Below, piece by piece: positions 55,501 to 62,744 of a stretch of DNA of 64,000 bases. The DNA is from SXNM01 sp964586155 (GTDB lineage: Bacteria > Myxococcota_A > UBA9042): assembly GCA_964586155.1 (NCBI GenBank), contig CAZPHC010000020.1:1-64000 (forward strand), in the 5' to 3' direction. A program made the translations under genes and the position numbers. The notes beneath the pieces are model-generated. The model worked only from the letters and a program-made list of their open reading frames with translations, ran no database searches and had not been told where the DNA came from. Position 1 is the first letter of the stretch, and each line of letters opens with the position of its first letter.

Positions 55501-56672
55501 TCGGCAACACCAAGCCCGGCAAGCAGGACGGCGCTGCCGACAAGGCCACCTTCGACGGCCCCTGGGCCGTCGGCCGCGGCCCCGGCGCCACGCTGCTCGT
55601 CGCCGAGCTGGGCAACCACAAGATCCGCCAGATCCTGCCGACGGGCGAGGTCAAGACCTTCGCCGGCACCGGCAAGGCGGGATTCTTGGACGGCCCGGCG
55701 CTGCAGGCGCAATTCTACGCGCCTTCCGGCATCGATCGCGACGCGGAGGGCAACGTGTACGTCGCGGACATGTTCAACCATCGGATTCGCAAGATCGACG
55801 TCAACGGCAAGGTCTCGACCTTCGCCGGTGACGGCAAGGCGGGCTGGAAGGACGGCTTCGGCAGCGTCGCGAACTTCGACCTGCCCGTGGGCCTCGCGGT
55901 CGACGCCGCCGGCGTCTACGTCAGCGAGCAGACCAACCACACCATCCGCCTGTGCACCTGGGACGGCATGGTCGTCACCGTCGCTGGCCAGCCCAAGCAG
56001 GCCGGCATGGCCGACGGCGACGCGAGCAAGTCGCTGCTGAGCTCGCCGTATGGCTTGGCGGTGGGCCCGGGCGGCGGCCTCTACATCGCCGACTCTGGCA
56101 ACCACCGCGTGCGCTTCCTCACCGCCAGCGGCCTGGTCCTGACCGCCGCCGGCCTGACCAAGGGCTTTGTCGAGGGCCCGATCCAGGTCGCGCGGCTCGA
56201 CACGCCGATGGACGTCGCGCTGCTGCCCGGCGGCGACGTGCTCGTGGCCGACCGCGGCAACAACCGCATCCGCAAGCTCGGGCTCGACGGCACGCTGACG
56301 ACCATCTACGGCGACGGCACCAACGCCAAGGTCAGCCAGGCCTTCGGCGTCGCCGCGGATTTTGCCGGCAACGCGGCCTTCGCCAGCTTCGACAGCCACG
56401 TCGTCGTGCGCCTGCGCCTCGCCAACGTCGTCTGCGACGACGGCAACGACTGCTCCACCGACAGTTGCGACCCCAAGACGGGCAGCTGCAGCGCGCAGCT
56501 CGTCGCGGACGGCACCAGCTGCGGCGACGGCTGCGCCAGCAAGCAGACGTGCAAGTCGGGCAGCTGCGGCATCGGCTTCCCCAAGGATTGCGACGACAAC
56601 AACCCGTGCACGTCGGACTACTGCACCGCCGGCGTCTGCAAGCATGTGCCGGTCCCCGGGTGCAAGCCTTGA
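52515..56672 (+). CDS. Giant lipoprotein: ~33 Cys repeats, NHL beta-propeller, 3 more Cys repeats
   Basis: The product is 1385 residues. The signal peptide ends in VLAAAC (lipobox), and an Asp/Ser/Thr linker follows. From about 75 to 985 there are about 33 units of roughly 27 residues beginning CDDGNPCT or a variant. They alternate between CTxDxCDPKTGxC and CTxGDACxxGxC forms. Residues about 988-1305 form an NHL-type beta-propeller, e.g. TLLVAELGNHKIRQI, VYVADMFNHRIRKI and LYIADSGNHRVRFL. Three more Cys units end the protein. It is surely exported and likely surface-exposed. The propeller could bind a polymer or protein while the Cys stalk acts as a spacer; this is inference. Confidence 0.88.
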   Translation: MLSPRHEFPGRTSCAGRVISAALLAVLAAACTDVDDLIAPLADAQDASAGDGTSVDSAAGDPDSAGDDSTGVGDTGDCGADGDCDDGNPCTDDRCQAGACQHLDTTKPCDDGNPCTAADVCGAKGACIAGPAKGCDDGQPCTADSCNPATGACVNAAQDAVPCNDGSACTKGDACAQGGCNGAPVLCDDGNPCTLDGCDPKTGCSHDPLTAGSGKPAACDDGSACTQGDACAAGVCVGLAVGSAGGPSCDDGDPCTKDGCDAATGCTHATVSDGTPCDDGLPCSKGDACTGGSCKASELGGCGCKLDSDCADDGDLCNGVPSCDTSGAVGVCKAPAGGGVSCPDGGPCAVSACDPAKGSCVTKLKPDATPCDADGDLCTVGDACNAGSCAIGKVAICDDGNPCTDDSCSAKVGCVYAPNTAPCDADGTACTANDACKAGVCLAGALKTCFDGNPCTLDSCDPKTGACVADSKGADGLLCDADGSVCTVADACSGGSCKPGVVQGCDDNNPCTSDGCNPLDGCTKSANAASCEDGNLCTVGDGCAGGSCKGGALKACDDGDKCTIDSCDAKSGLCVHDKLAGCSKPCSADADCKDDNPCTAKACDSGTCSSKPLSAGCDDGNACTVGDACSQGVCAPGAAKSCDDNNPCTDDVCNPISGCLHPSNNAGCDADGDPCTASDVCKDKVCVLGPIKACNDGSPCSKDSCDPKTGSCLHDGKPFEGDPCDADGSVCTVGDACAAGVCTKGKALPCDDGNPCTIDACDPKAGCSHTAKAGACEDGDACTLNDACQAGVCKAGAAKVCDDGDACTKDGCDSKTGACTKTPVVGCAGSCASAADCDDGKPCTTDGCDKGLCTHQNATGSCASVDACAKAGTCQGGSCVGGAFIDCDDGKPCTTDACNSKTGQCSWTTNTAPCDDGNPCTEGDACKLGTCGSGSPKVCNDNNPCTTDACDTKTGNCVTQNLDGAACDDNNACTSGEVCTAGACKPSGKASLIGTLGNTKPGKQDGAADKATFDGPWAVGRGPGATLLVAELGNHKIRQILPTGEVKTFAGTGKAGFLDGPALQAQFYAPSGIDRDAEGNVYVADMFNHRIRKIDVNGKVSTFAGDGKAGWKDGFGSVANFDLPVGLAVDAAGVYVSEQTNHTIRLCTWDGMVVTVAGQPKQAGMADGDASKSLLSSPYGLAVGPGGGLYIADSGNHRVRFLTASGLVLTAAGLTKGFVEGPIQVARLDTPMDVALLPGGDVLVADRGNNRIRKLGLDGTLTTIYGDGTNAKVSQAFGVAADFAGNAAFASFDSHVVVRLRLANVVCDDGNDCSTDSCDPKTGSCSAQLVADGTSCGDGCASKQTCKSGSCGIGFPKDCDDNNPCTSDYCTAGVCKHVPVPGCKP

Positions 56673-57475
56673 GCCCTGACGGCGGCGAGGCCGCGATCTG
56701 GCTCCAGGCGCGCGTCGTCGAGCGACGTGAGCTTGATGCCGGGAGCGGCCTGACCTGGCTGCGCCTCGACGCCGTGCCTCAGGTGGCCGCCGCCGGGCAA
56801 TACGTCCAGGTCATCACCGCCGACGCCTCGGGCGCGGACGTAATGCGCTACGTCTCGCTCGCGTCCCCACCGGGTGCCCCTGCCGAGCTGCTCGTCGGTC
56901 GCGGGGCCAACGCCGCCGAGATCGGCGAGCTCTGCGGCCTGCGGGTCGGCGAGGCCCTGCGCATCAGCGCCCTGGCGGCCGGCCGCCTGACGCTGCAGAG
57001 CGTGCCGCGGCGGCCGGTGCTCTGGCTGTTCGCGGCGGGTACGGGGCTGGCGCCGCTGCGGGCGATCGCCGCGTCGGATGAGCCCTCGTCGCGCTTCGAG
57101 CGCGTCGTGCTCGTCCACAGCGCACGGCATCCGCGCCAGCTCGCGTTCGCCGACGAGTTCGCCTCGCGACACGCCGCCGGGGACCTGACCTATGTGCCGA
57201 TGGTCTCGGGCGCCGAGCATCGCGACGAGGCGGGCTCGCTGCGGCCCATCGCCGCGCTTTGGGGCCGGATTCCTGCGGCGATCGACGATGGCAGGCTCGA
57301 GGACACCGCTGGCGCCTCGCTGGCGCCCAGCCGCGCTGCGGCGCTGATCTGCGGCGGCGGCGCGATGGTCGAGGCGACGCGGGCGGCCCTCGAGCGCCGC
57401 GGGCTGCACCGGCACGATCCGCAAGGCGCCGCGCCGTCGCGGTCGCCGGACGGCACGATCGTCACCGAGTGGTAG
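56660..57475 (+). CDS. Ferredoxin/flavodoxin reductase-like flavoprotein
   Basis: The product has about 271 residues. The FAD-side motif RYVSLASPPGAP and the NAD(P) motif LWLFAAGTGLAPLRAIA are typical of the FNR superfamily. It would pass electrons between NAD(P)H and a carrier or oxygenase. No ATG is available: the start is a GTG at 56660, or a TTG at 56669 overlapping the previous TGA. Both imply coupling to the lipoprotein gene, which is odd as the products lie in different compartments. No iron-sulfur domain is seen. Confidence 0.82.
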   Translation: MQALSPDGGEAAIWLQARVVERRELDAGSGLTWLRLDAVPQVAAAGQYVQVITADASGADVMRYVSLASPPGAPAELLVGRGANAAEIGELCGLRVGEALRISALAAGRLTLQSVPRRPVLWLFAAGTGLAPLRAIAASDEPSSRFERVVLVHSARHPRQLAFADEFASRHAAGDLTYVPMVSGAEHRDEAGSLRPIAALWGRIPAAIDDGRLEDTAGASLAPSRAAALICGGGAMVEATRAALERRGLHRHDPQGAAPSRSPDGTIVTEW

Positions 57476-57642
57476 CGGCGTCCACTGCCAGCCAAAGCGC
57501 CGCCGCCGCGCGTCGCGCCTTCGCATTTGCCGCTTGTGGTGTCCCGCGGTGGACCCTAGGTTGACACCCGAGAGGCAGGCGATGACGGAACCCTGCGTGC
57601 GCCCGCAACTCCTGATCGGAGTGCGGGGGCGGAGGAACAAGC

Positions 57643-59178
57643 ATGAACGGAGACCGGAACCTGCGACGCGCAGCGCGTGATCGCGGGCAACGCGCGCGCC
57701 GGGCGGCGTTCACCTGGGCGGCTCTGCTGCTGGCCTCGTGCGCCGCGTCAGACCTGACGGGCGGCCGCCCGAGCGACGCCTATGGCATCAACGGCGCCGT
57801 GGTCCTGCACGATCCGAGCGGGGGCCGCCTCTGGACCGTCGATTGGGACGCCGACGCGCCACGCGTCCGTCGCTCGACGTGGTCCGGCAAGGCCGGTCCG
57901 TCCCTGGTCGGCGCCGACGGTGCCCTGGTCGTGCTCGACAGCGGCGATCGCGCCCTGCATCGGCTGGCGGCCGACGCCGAGACGCCGAAGACCTGGGCCC
58001 TCGGCGCCCCGTTCACCGCCCTGACCGCCTGTGACGACGGCGCTGCGGCCGTCACCTTCCACCTCGACGGCGCCGCCACCGGGGCCCTGGTCAACACCGC
58101 CGAGATCGCGTTGGTCGACCTCAGCCAGCCTGGCAGCAGCCCGGTCCACGCCACGGTCGCCGGTCTGGCGCGGGCGCCGTACGCAGCGCGCTGCAGCGCC
58201 GTGGTCGAGCGCCCCGATGGGCCGCATCGTCTGGTCTGGCTGCAGGTCCAGTCGGCGCTCGGGCTCGTCGACATCGGCCCGGGCGGCAGCAGCTCGGTGG
58301 TCGTGCCGCTCGCCGCGCCGAGCAGCGACGCCATCGTCACCCCGACACGCACGGTGGCCCGGATCGACGCCGGCCTCATCGACCTCTACCTCATCGCGGG
58401 CGGCATCTCGGACGTGATCCACCTGCGCGTGGTGCTCGGCGGCGCGACGTTGGCGGTGAGCCTCGACCAGATCGGCGTCGGCCTCGGCCCGACCGAGCTC
58501 GAGGTCTTCGACGCGACCGACGGGCTGCGCGCCGCGACGCTCGACGCCCAGGCGCGCACGGTCTCGTTGATCAACCCGGCGACCGGCTCCGGGATCGCCG
58601 TTGGCCTCGAAGATCCCGTGACGCGCTGGACGACCTTCACCGACGCGGACGGCCACCGCCGCGCGCTGGCCTCGGGCTCCAACCTGCAATGGCTCTCGCT
58701 CATCGACCTCGACCTGCTCGAGAAGAAGAAGGGCAAGGCGATCAGCCGGCTGAAGCTGCAGCTGCCGGCGACCTCGGTCGAGGTGGTCGGTGCGCACGCG
58801 GTGGTGCGCCACGGCGTCGCGGACGTCGTCTCGGTCGTCGATCTCGCCTCGGGCAAGGTCTCGTTCTTCCAGGGAACGGGCCAGGTCATGCAGACGCTGG
58901 CGCGCGGCGACGCGATCTACCTGCTCGCCTGGTCGGCGACGGGCCAGGGCCAGAGCACGCGGCTGTCCCGCATCCGCATGTCCGATCTCAAGGGCGAGAC
59001 GCTGGCCTTTGCCCGCAAGGCCACCGCGCTGCTGCCGTTCGGCGAGGCTGGCATCGCCCTGGTCGGCGCCGGGTTCGCCGGGCCGTTCGTCGGCCTGTGG
59101 CATGACGGCGCGCCGGGCCCGGGACGCTGGCTCGACGGCTTCGCGCTCGAAGGTGCGCTCGATCAGGAGGCGCCATGA
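57643..59178 (+). CDS. Lipoprotein with beta-propeller-like body, unknown function
   Basis: The product is 511 residues. An Arg-rich N-terminus leads to FTWAALLLASC, the lipobox. The rest is a series of beta strands with turns such as VVLHDPSGGRLWTVDWD, LVVLDSGDRALHRLAAD and VSLINPATG, fitting a WD/YVTN-like propeller. GGAGGAA precedes the ATG. Its stop overlaps the next gene (ATGA). It is probably on the outer membrane facing the periplasm or surface. Confidence 0.78.
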   Translation: MNGDRNLRRAARDRGQRARRAAFTWAALLLASCAASDLTGGRPSDAYGINGAVVLHDPSGGRLWTVDWDADAPRVRRSTWSGKAGPSLVGADGALVVLDSGDRALHRLAADAETPKTWALGAPFTALTACDDGAAAVTFHLDGAATGALVNTAEIALVDLSQPGSSPVHATVAGLARAPYAARCSAVVERPDGPHRLVWLQVQSALGLVDIGPGGSSSVVVPLAAPSSDAIVTPTRTVARIDAGLIDLYLIAGGISDVIHLRVVLGGATLAVSLDQIGVGLGPTELEVFDATDGLRAATLDAQARTVSLINPATGSGIAVGLEDPVTRWTTFTDADGHRRALASGSNLQWLSLIDLDLLEKKKGKAISRLKLQLPATSVEVVGAHAVVRHGVADVVSVVDLASGKVSFFQGTGQVMQTLARGDAIYLLAWSATGQGQSTRLSRIRMSDLKGETLAFARKATALLPFGEAGIALVGAGFAGPFVGLWHDGAPGPGRWLDGFALEGALDQEAP

Positions 59179-59861
59179 TCCGGCATCGCACGTTCACCCT
59201 GGGCATGCTGGTCCTGCTCGGCCGCGTCGCGCTCGTGGCGCTGGCGGTGCTCGTCGCGCCGACGACCGCGTCGGCCCGCGTTGTCGGCCTCGAGCTGGCC
59301 TCGACGACGCGCTGGCAGACCACCCGGAGCGCCGAGCGCCTCGGACTCGATGGCGCCGCGGGCTTCACCCTGGTCGGCAGCGTCGGCGTGGCGCCCTCGC
59401 TGCGCGCCGAGCTTCTCTGGCGCGTGATGGAGGAGTCCGGCGCTGCGCTGATGGCCACCAACGCCGAGACGCTGGAGCATCAGATCGGCATCGGCGTCGG
59501 CAAGCGCCTCGTCGAACGGAATTGGTGGAGCGTCGAGGCCTGCGGCGCGCTCGGCGCGAGCTGGCGGCGCCTGCAGCTCTGGGATTGGCAGGCGGGCAGC
59601 CGGGCCGCCGATTGGCGCGGCTGGTCGCCCTTCGTCGAGGCTGGGGCGGCCCTGGAGGCCGGACTTCCGCGCTCGATGACGCACGATCGCTATGCCCTGG
59701 GCCTGCGCCTGCAGCTCGGCTGGCACCACGTCGTCGGCCGGGACGTGGCGCTGACGGTCCGAGGGGCCGCGCCTGCGGACGTGGAGCGGGTGCCCGTCGC
59801 GCTCGGGACCTGGACCATCAGTGGGCCGATGACGCGGTTCGGCGTGTTCGCGCGCTTCTAG
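59175..59861 (+). CDS. Small outer-membrane beta-barrel-like protein
   Basis: This 228-residue protein has an N-terminal signal (GMLVLLGRVALVALAVLVAP, cut near ASA). Alternating amphipathic strands follow, and the final residues GVFARF end in Phe, the BAM-type signature of outer-membrane barrels. GWHHVVGRD and similar turns fit an 8- to 10-strand barrel. It is translationally coupled to the preceding lipoprotein gene and followed 38 bases later by another lipoprotein gene, suggesting one surface complex. Confidence 0.75.
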   Translation: MIRHRTFTLGMLVLLGRVALVALAVLVAPTTASARVVGLELASTTRWQTTRSAERLGLDGAAGFTLVGSVGVAPSLRAELLWRVMEESGAALMATNAETLEHQIGIGVGKRLVERNWWSVEACGALGASWRRLQLWDWQAGSRAADWRGWSPFVEAGAALEAGLPRSMTHDRYALGLRLQLGWHHVVGRDVALTVRGAAPADVERVPVALGTWTISGPMTRFGVFARF

Positions 59862-59899
59862 CGGCGCAACCGGCTTCGTCGCCGGACGAAGGAGGGATC

Positions 59900-61579
59900 A
59901 TGGAGCCTCGACATCCCGTCAGCCATCGCGCAGGCCGCGACGATGGTCGCCGCGCGCCGCTCTCGCTGGCGCTGCTTGCCGCCATCACGGCGCTGCTCTC
60001 GCTGGTCGCGTGTGGCGGCGAAGACGCCGCGTCGGCCGGCGGCTTCGCGAACAGCGACGCGGGCTTCGGCCTTGGGGGCGACAACTTCGGTGGCGCCGGT
60101 GGTGGCAACGGCGCTGGGGCGGACGCCGGCGCCGCGGGAGACACGACCCTGCCGCCCGAGACCGAAAAAGAAGTCGACTTCGGCGCGCCCGAGGGCAGCC
60201 CGAACTTCGTGTTCATCCCGGTTCCTGGGGCAGATCACGTGGTCAAGGTCAGCGGCAAGACCCAGGCCGTGACCTTGGTCGAGGTCGGCGATCGCCCCAC
60301 AGTGATCCGCAGCGTGCCGGGCCAGGACGCGGTGGTCGTCATCAGCTCGGGCTCCGACGAGCTCGCGATCGTCAAGGCCAGCGAAGCTGCCGACGACGTC
60401 CGCTCGGTGGCGATCCTGCCGCACTGCAACGCCGTCGCGGTCTCGCCCGATGGCGCCTGGGCCATCGTCTGGTACGACCACGCGCGCGCGCAGCCCGGCG
60501 AACCGGTCGGCTCGTTCCAGGCGGTCGCCTTGGTCGCGATCACCGACGCCAAGGCCGGCGCGCGCACGCTCTCGGTCGGCTTCCGGCCGCGCTCGGTGGC
60601 CTTCACCGCCGACGGCAAGCGCGCGCTCATCGTCACCGACGACGGGGTCTGCGTCGTCGAGCTGGCGTCTGCCGCGGACGGCGCGATCGTGCCGCCCGTC
60701 GCGATCGCCATCGATCCGCTGGCCAAGCCAGCCGAGCGCGAGGTGCAGACCACGCCCGATGGCACCTGGGCGATCGTGCGCCAATCCGGCCTCAACGGCC
60801 TGTTCGCGATCCACCTGCCGAGCAAGAAGCTGCTGCAGGTGCCGCTGTCGAGCGTGCCGACGGACCTCGACCTGACGCCCGACGGCAAGCTCGCGGTCGC
60901 GGTGCTGCGGCAGTCCGCCGAGATCGCCTTTGTCGACCTGCCGGCCACGGCGACGCCGACGCTGCCGACGCAGGTCCTGTCGATCGCGCCCCTGACGGCG
61001 GGCCTCGCCCACATCACCGACGACGGCAAGCTCGCGCTGCTCTACAGCACCGTCAACGGCGTCGAGTCGATGGCTGGCGTCGACCTGCAGACGCGCAAGG
61101 GCGCCGCCGTGCCGCTGCGCAAGACGATCGACTACATCTGGTTGGCCAAGGGCGCCAAGACGGCGGTGCTGGTGCACAAACCCGCGGCAGGGCCGCTGTA
61201 CAACGAGGATCCAACCGAGAAATTCGTCGACGACTCGTACGGCTACACGCTGCTCGATCTGCAGACCGGCTACACCAAGCTGGTGCTGACCGACGTGGCC
61301 CCCGTCGGCATCGCCGCGTCGGCCGTGCCGAGCAAGGCCTGGATCTTGCTGCCGGATCCAAAGAACGTCGCGCATAAGGTGCAGGCCGTCGGGCTGGACT
61401 CGTTGTTGGTGAGCGACCACGCCCTCGGCAGCCGACCGCAATACGTGCGGCCGCTCGACGCGGCCGGCGTCGTCGCCGTGAGCCAGCAGCATCCGTCGGG
61501 GCGCATGAGCTTCCTCGACGCCAAGACGGGCGCGGCCAAGACCGTCACCGGCTACGAGCTCAACGGCCTGATCAAGTAG
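59900..61579 (+). CDS. Lipoprotein with YVTN-like beta-propeller
   Basis: The 559-residue product has lipobox LLSLVAC after LALLAAITA, then an Asn/Gly/Asp-rich linker to about 75. Repeats such as AVAVSPDGAWAIVWYD, SVAFTADGKRALIVTDDG and DLDLTPDGKLAVAVLR follow. These are YVTN/lactonase-type propeller blades. GGAGGG precedes the ATG. No catalytic lactonase residues were identified. It is the third gene of the module 57643-61579, with similar domain design to the first. Confidence 0.82.
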   Translation: MEPRHPVSHRAGRDDGRRAPLSLALLAAITALLSLVACGGEDAASAGGFANSDAGFGLGGDNFGGAGGGNGAGADAGAAGDTTLPPETEKEVDFGAPEGSPNFVFIPVPGADHVVKVSGKTQAVTLVEVGDRPTVIRSVPGQDAVVVISSGSDELAIVKASEAADDVRSVAILPHCNAVAVSPDGAWAIVWYDHARAQPGEPVGSFQAVALVAITDAKAGARTLSVGFRPRSVAFTADGKRALIVTDDGVCVVELASAADGAIVPPVAIAIDPLAKPAEREVQTTPDGTWAIVRQSGLNGLFAIHLPSKKLLQVPLSSVPTDLDLTPDGKLAVAVLRQSAEIAFVDLPATATPTLPTQVLSIAPLTAGLAHITDDGKLALLYSTVNGVESMAGVDLQTRKGAAVPLRKTIDYIWLAKGAKTAVLVHKPAAGPLYNEDPTEKFVDDSYGYTLLDLQTGYTKLVLTDVAPVGIAASAVPSKAWILLPDPKNVAHKVQAVGLDSLLVSDHALGSRPQYVRPLDAAGVVAVSQQHPSGRMSFLDAKTGAAKTVTGYELNGLIK

Positions 61580-61629
61580 CGAGCGACGACGCGGCCGCTT
61601 CCGTTGCCAACCTCGTCGTCGTAGACTCG

Positions 61630-62544
61630 ATGGCCATGAGCGAATCCTGCCGACATGCCGGCTGTCCGCTGCAGGCCGAGGTCCACTCCGCTGCGGAGTC
61701 GGGCCTCTGTGTGCTGCACGCGCCGCGCGAGGGCAAGACGCGGCAGGAGGTCGTGCCGGCGCTGGCCGCGCTGCACGAGGCCGGCGTGATCCGGGTGCAG
61801 AACCTGCAGCTGCGCGGCGCGGACCTCTCGGGCGTGACGTTGACGCTCAAGAACCTGCAGCATAGCGACCTGAGCGGCGCCAACCTGCACAACGCCCGGC
61901 TCGAGAAGGTCGGTTTTGACTTCAGCCGGCTCGACGGCGCCAACTTCGAGGGCGCGATCCTCGAGAAGGTCGACCTGCGCCGCGTCAGCAGCATGCACCG
62001 CTGCAGCTGGTTCGAGACGATCTTCGACGGCGTGCAGGTGCCGGCGATCGAGCACGTCGGCCTCGAGACCCCCTACGACAAGGACGGCGTCAACCCCGAT
62101 CCGACGCGGGCCCGCTTTGTCTTTCGCCACTTCAAGGAGCTGTACAAGGGCGTCGGCGACAACGACGCCGCAGGCCTGTTCTACGAGCGCGAGATGGACA
62201 CCAAGCGCCACGCCGGCCCGCCCGCCGAGCGGGTGTGGTGGTGGCTGCTCTGGGCGACCTGCGGCTACGGCGAGCGGCCGGTGCGCACCGTCAGCCTGTT
62301 CTTCGTCATCATCGCGACGTTCGCGCTCGCCTACATGCAATGCGACGTGCGCGCGCCCGACGGGCCGGTGCGCGACCTCGGCACCGCGCTCTATTTCTCG
62401 ACGATCACGTTCACCAGCGCCGGCTACGGCGATGTGCTGCCCGTCAGCGATGTGGCCCGTGCGCTCGCTGGCAGCGAGGCCTTGATCGGCGTGTTCATGA
62501 TCTCGCTCTTCGTCTTTGTCTTTTGCCGTCGCATGGAGCGTTGA
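61630..62544 (+). CDS. Pentapeptide-repeat potassium-channel fusion with N-terminal Cys/His motif
   Basis: The product is 304 residues. C7, C12, C27 and H30 form a possible zinc finger. Residues about 58-120 are pentapeptide repeats (LRGADLSGVTLTLKNLQHSD, LDGANFEGAILEK). The end is a two-helix channel pore: helix about 220-237, selectivity filter TSAGYGD (262-268) and helix about 278-299. It is probably a K+ channel whose cytosolic part holds the repeats. The filter has SAGYGD rather than TVGYGD, so selectivity may differ. The ATG at 61630 or 61636 is the start; no clear ribosome-binding site. Confidence 0.85.
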   Translation: MAMSESCRHAGCPLQAEVHSAAESGLCVLHAPREGKTRQEVVPALAALHEAGVIRVQNLQLRGADLSGVTLTLKNLQHSDLSGANLHNARLEKVGFDFSRLDGANFEGAILEKVDLRRVSSMHRCSWFETIFDGVQVPAIEHVGLETPYDKDGVNPDPTRARFVFRHFKELYKGVGDNDAAGLFYEREMDTKRHAGPPAERVWWWLLWATCGYGERPVRTVSLFFVIIATFALAYMQCDVRAPDGPVRDLGTALYFSTITFTSAGYGDVLPVSDVARALAGSEALIGVFMISLFVFVFCRRMER

Positions 62545-62612
62545 CGCGGCCTCCGCTGGCGCTGGATGCGCGACCGGCCTCGGCGGGCGCGGCGCGCGTG
62601 CGTGTCGAGAAA

Positions 62613-62626
62613 CTCCACATGTGGAG
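62613..62626. promoter_or_regulatory. 14-bp palindrome upstream of the sigma-54 promoter
   Basis: CTCCACATGTGGAG is a perfect palindrome centred about 85 bases before the predicted start of the DUF3160 transcript. That is within the range of upstream sites for bacterial enhancer-binding proteins. A single site is seen; typical enhancers often have two. Confidence 0.5.
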
Positions 62627-62678
62627 CCATTGGCCGCGCCCGCCTGCGCCAACTGCTTAAGAATTCACAAACTGCGGC

Positions 62679-62694
62679 TGGCACGCGCCTTGCT
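62679..62694 (+). promoter_or_regulatory. Sigma-54 promoter of the DUF3160 lipoprotein gene
   Basis: TGGCACG-CGCC-TTGCT matches the -24/-12 consensus TGGCACG-N4-TTGCW at every fixed position. Predicted transcription start is about 62705, 40 bases before the ATG at 62745, in the 200-base gap after the channel gene. Confidence 0.85.
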
Positions 62695-62744
62695 TGGAAT
62701 CAGCGCAGGCGCGCGTGGACGCGCCTTGCCACCCCGGAGGAGCC

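Noticed and set aside
51006..56645. An 1879-codon minus-strand frame running through glgC and the Cys-repeat gene
   Set aside because: Only the last 456 codons are GlgC, with a ribosome-binding site at 52376. The rest mirrors the repetitive plus-strand gene.
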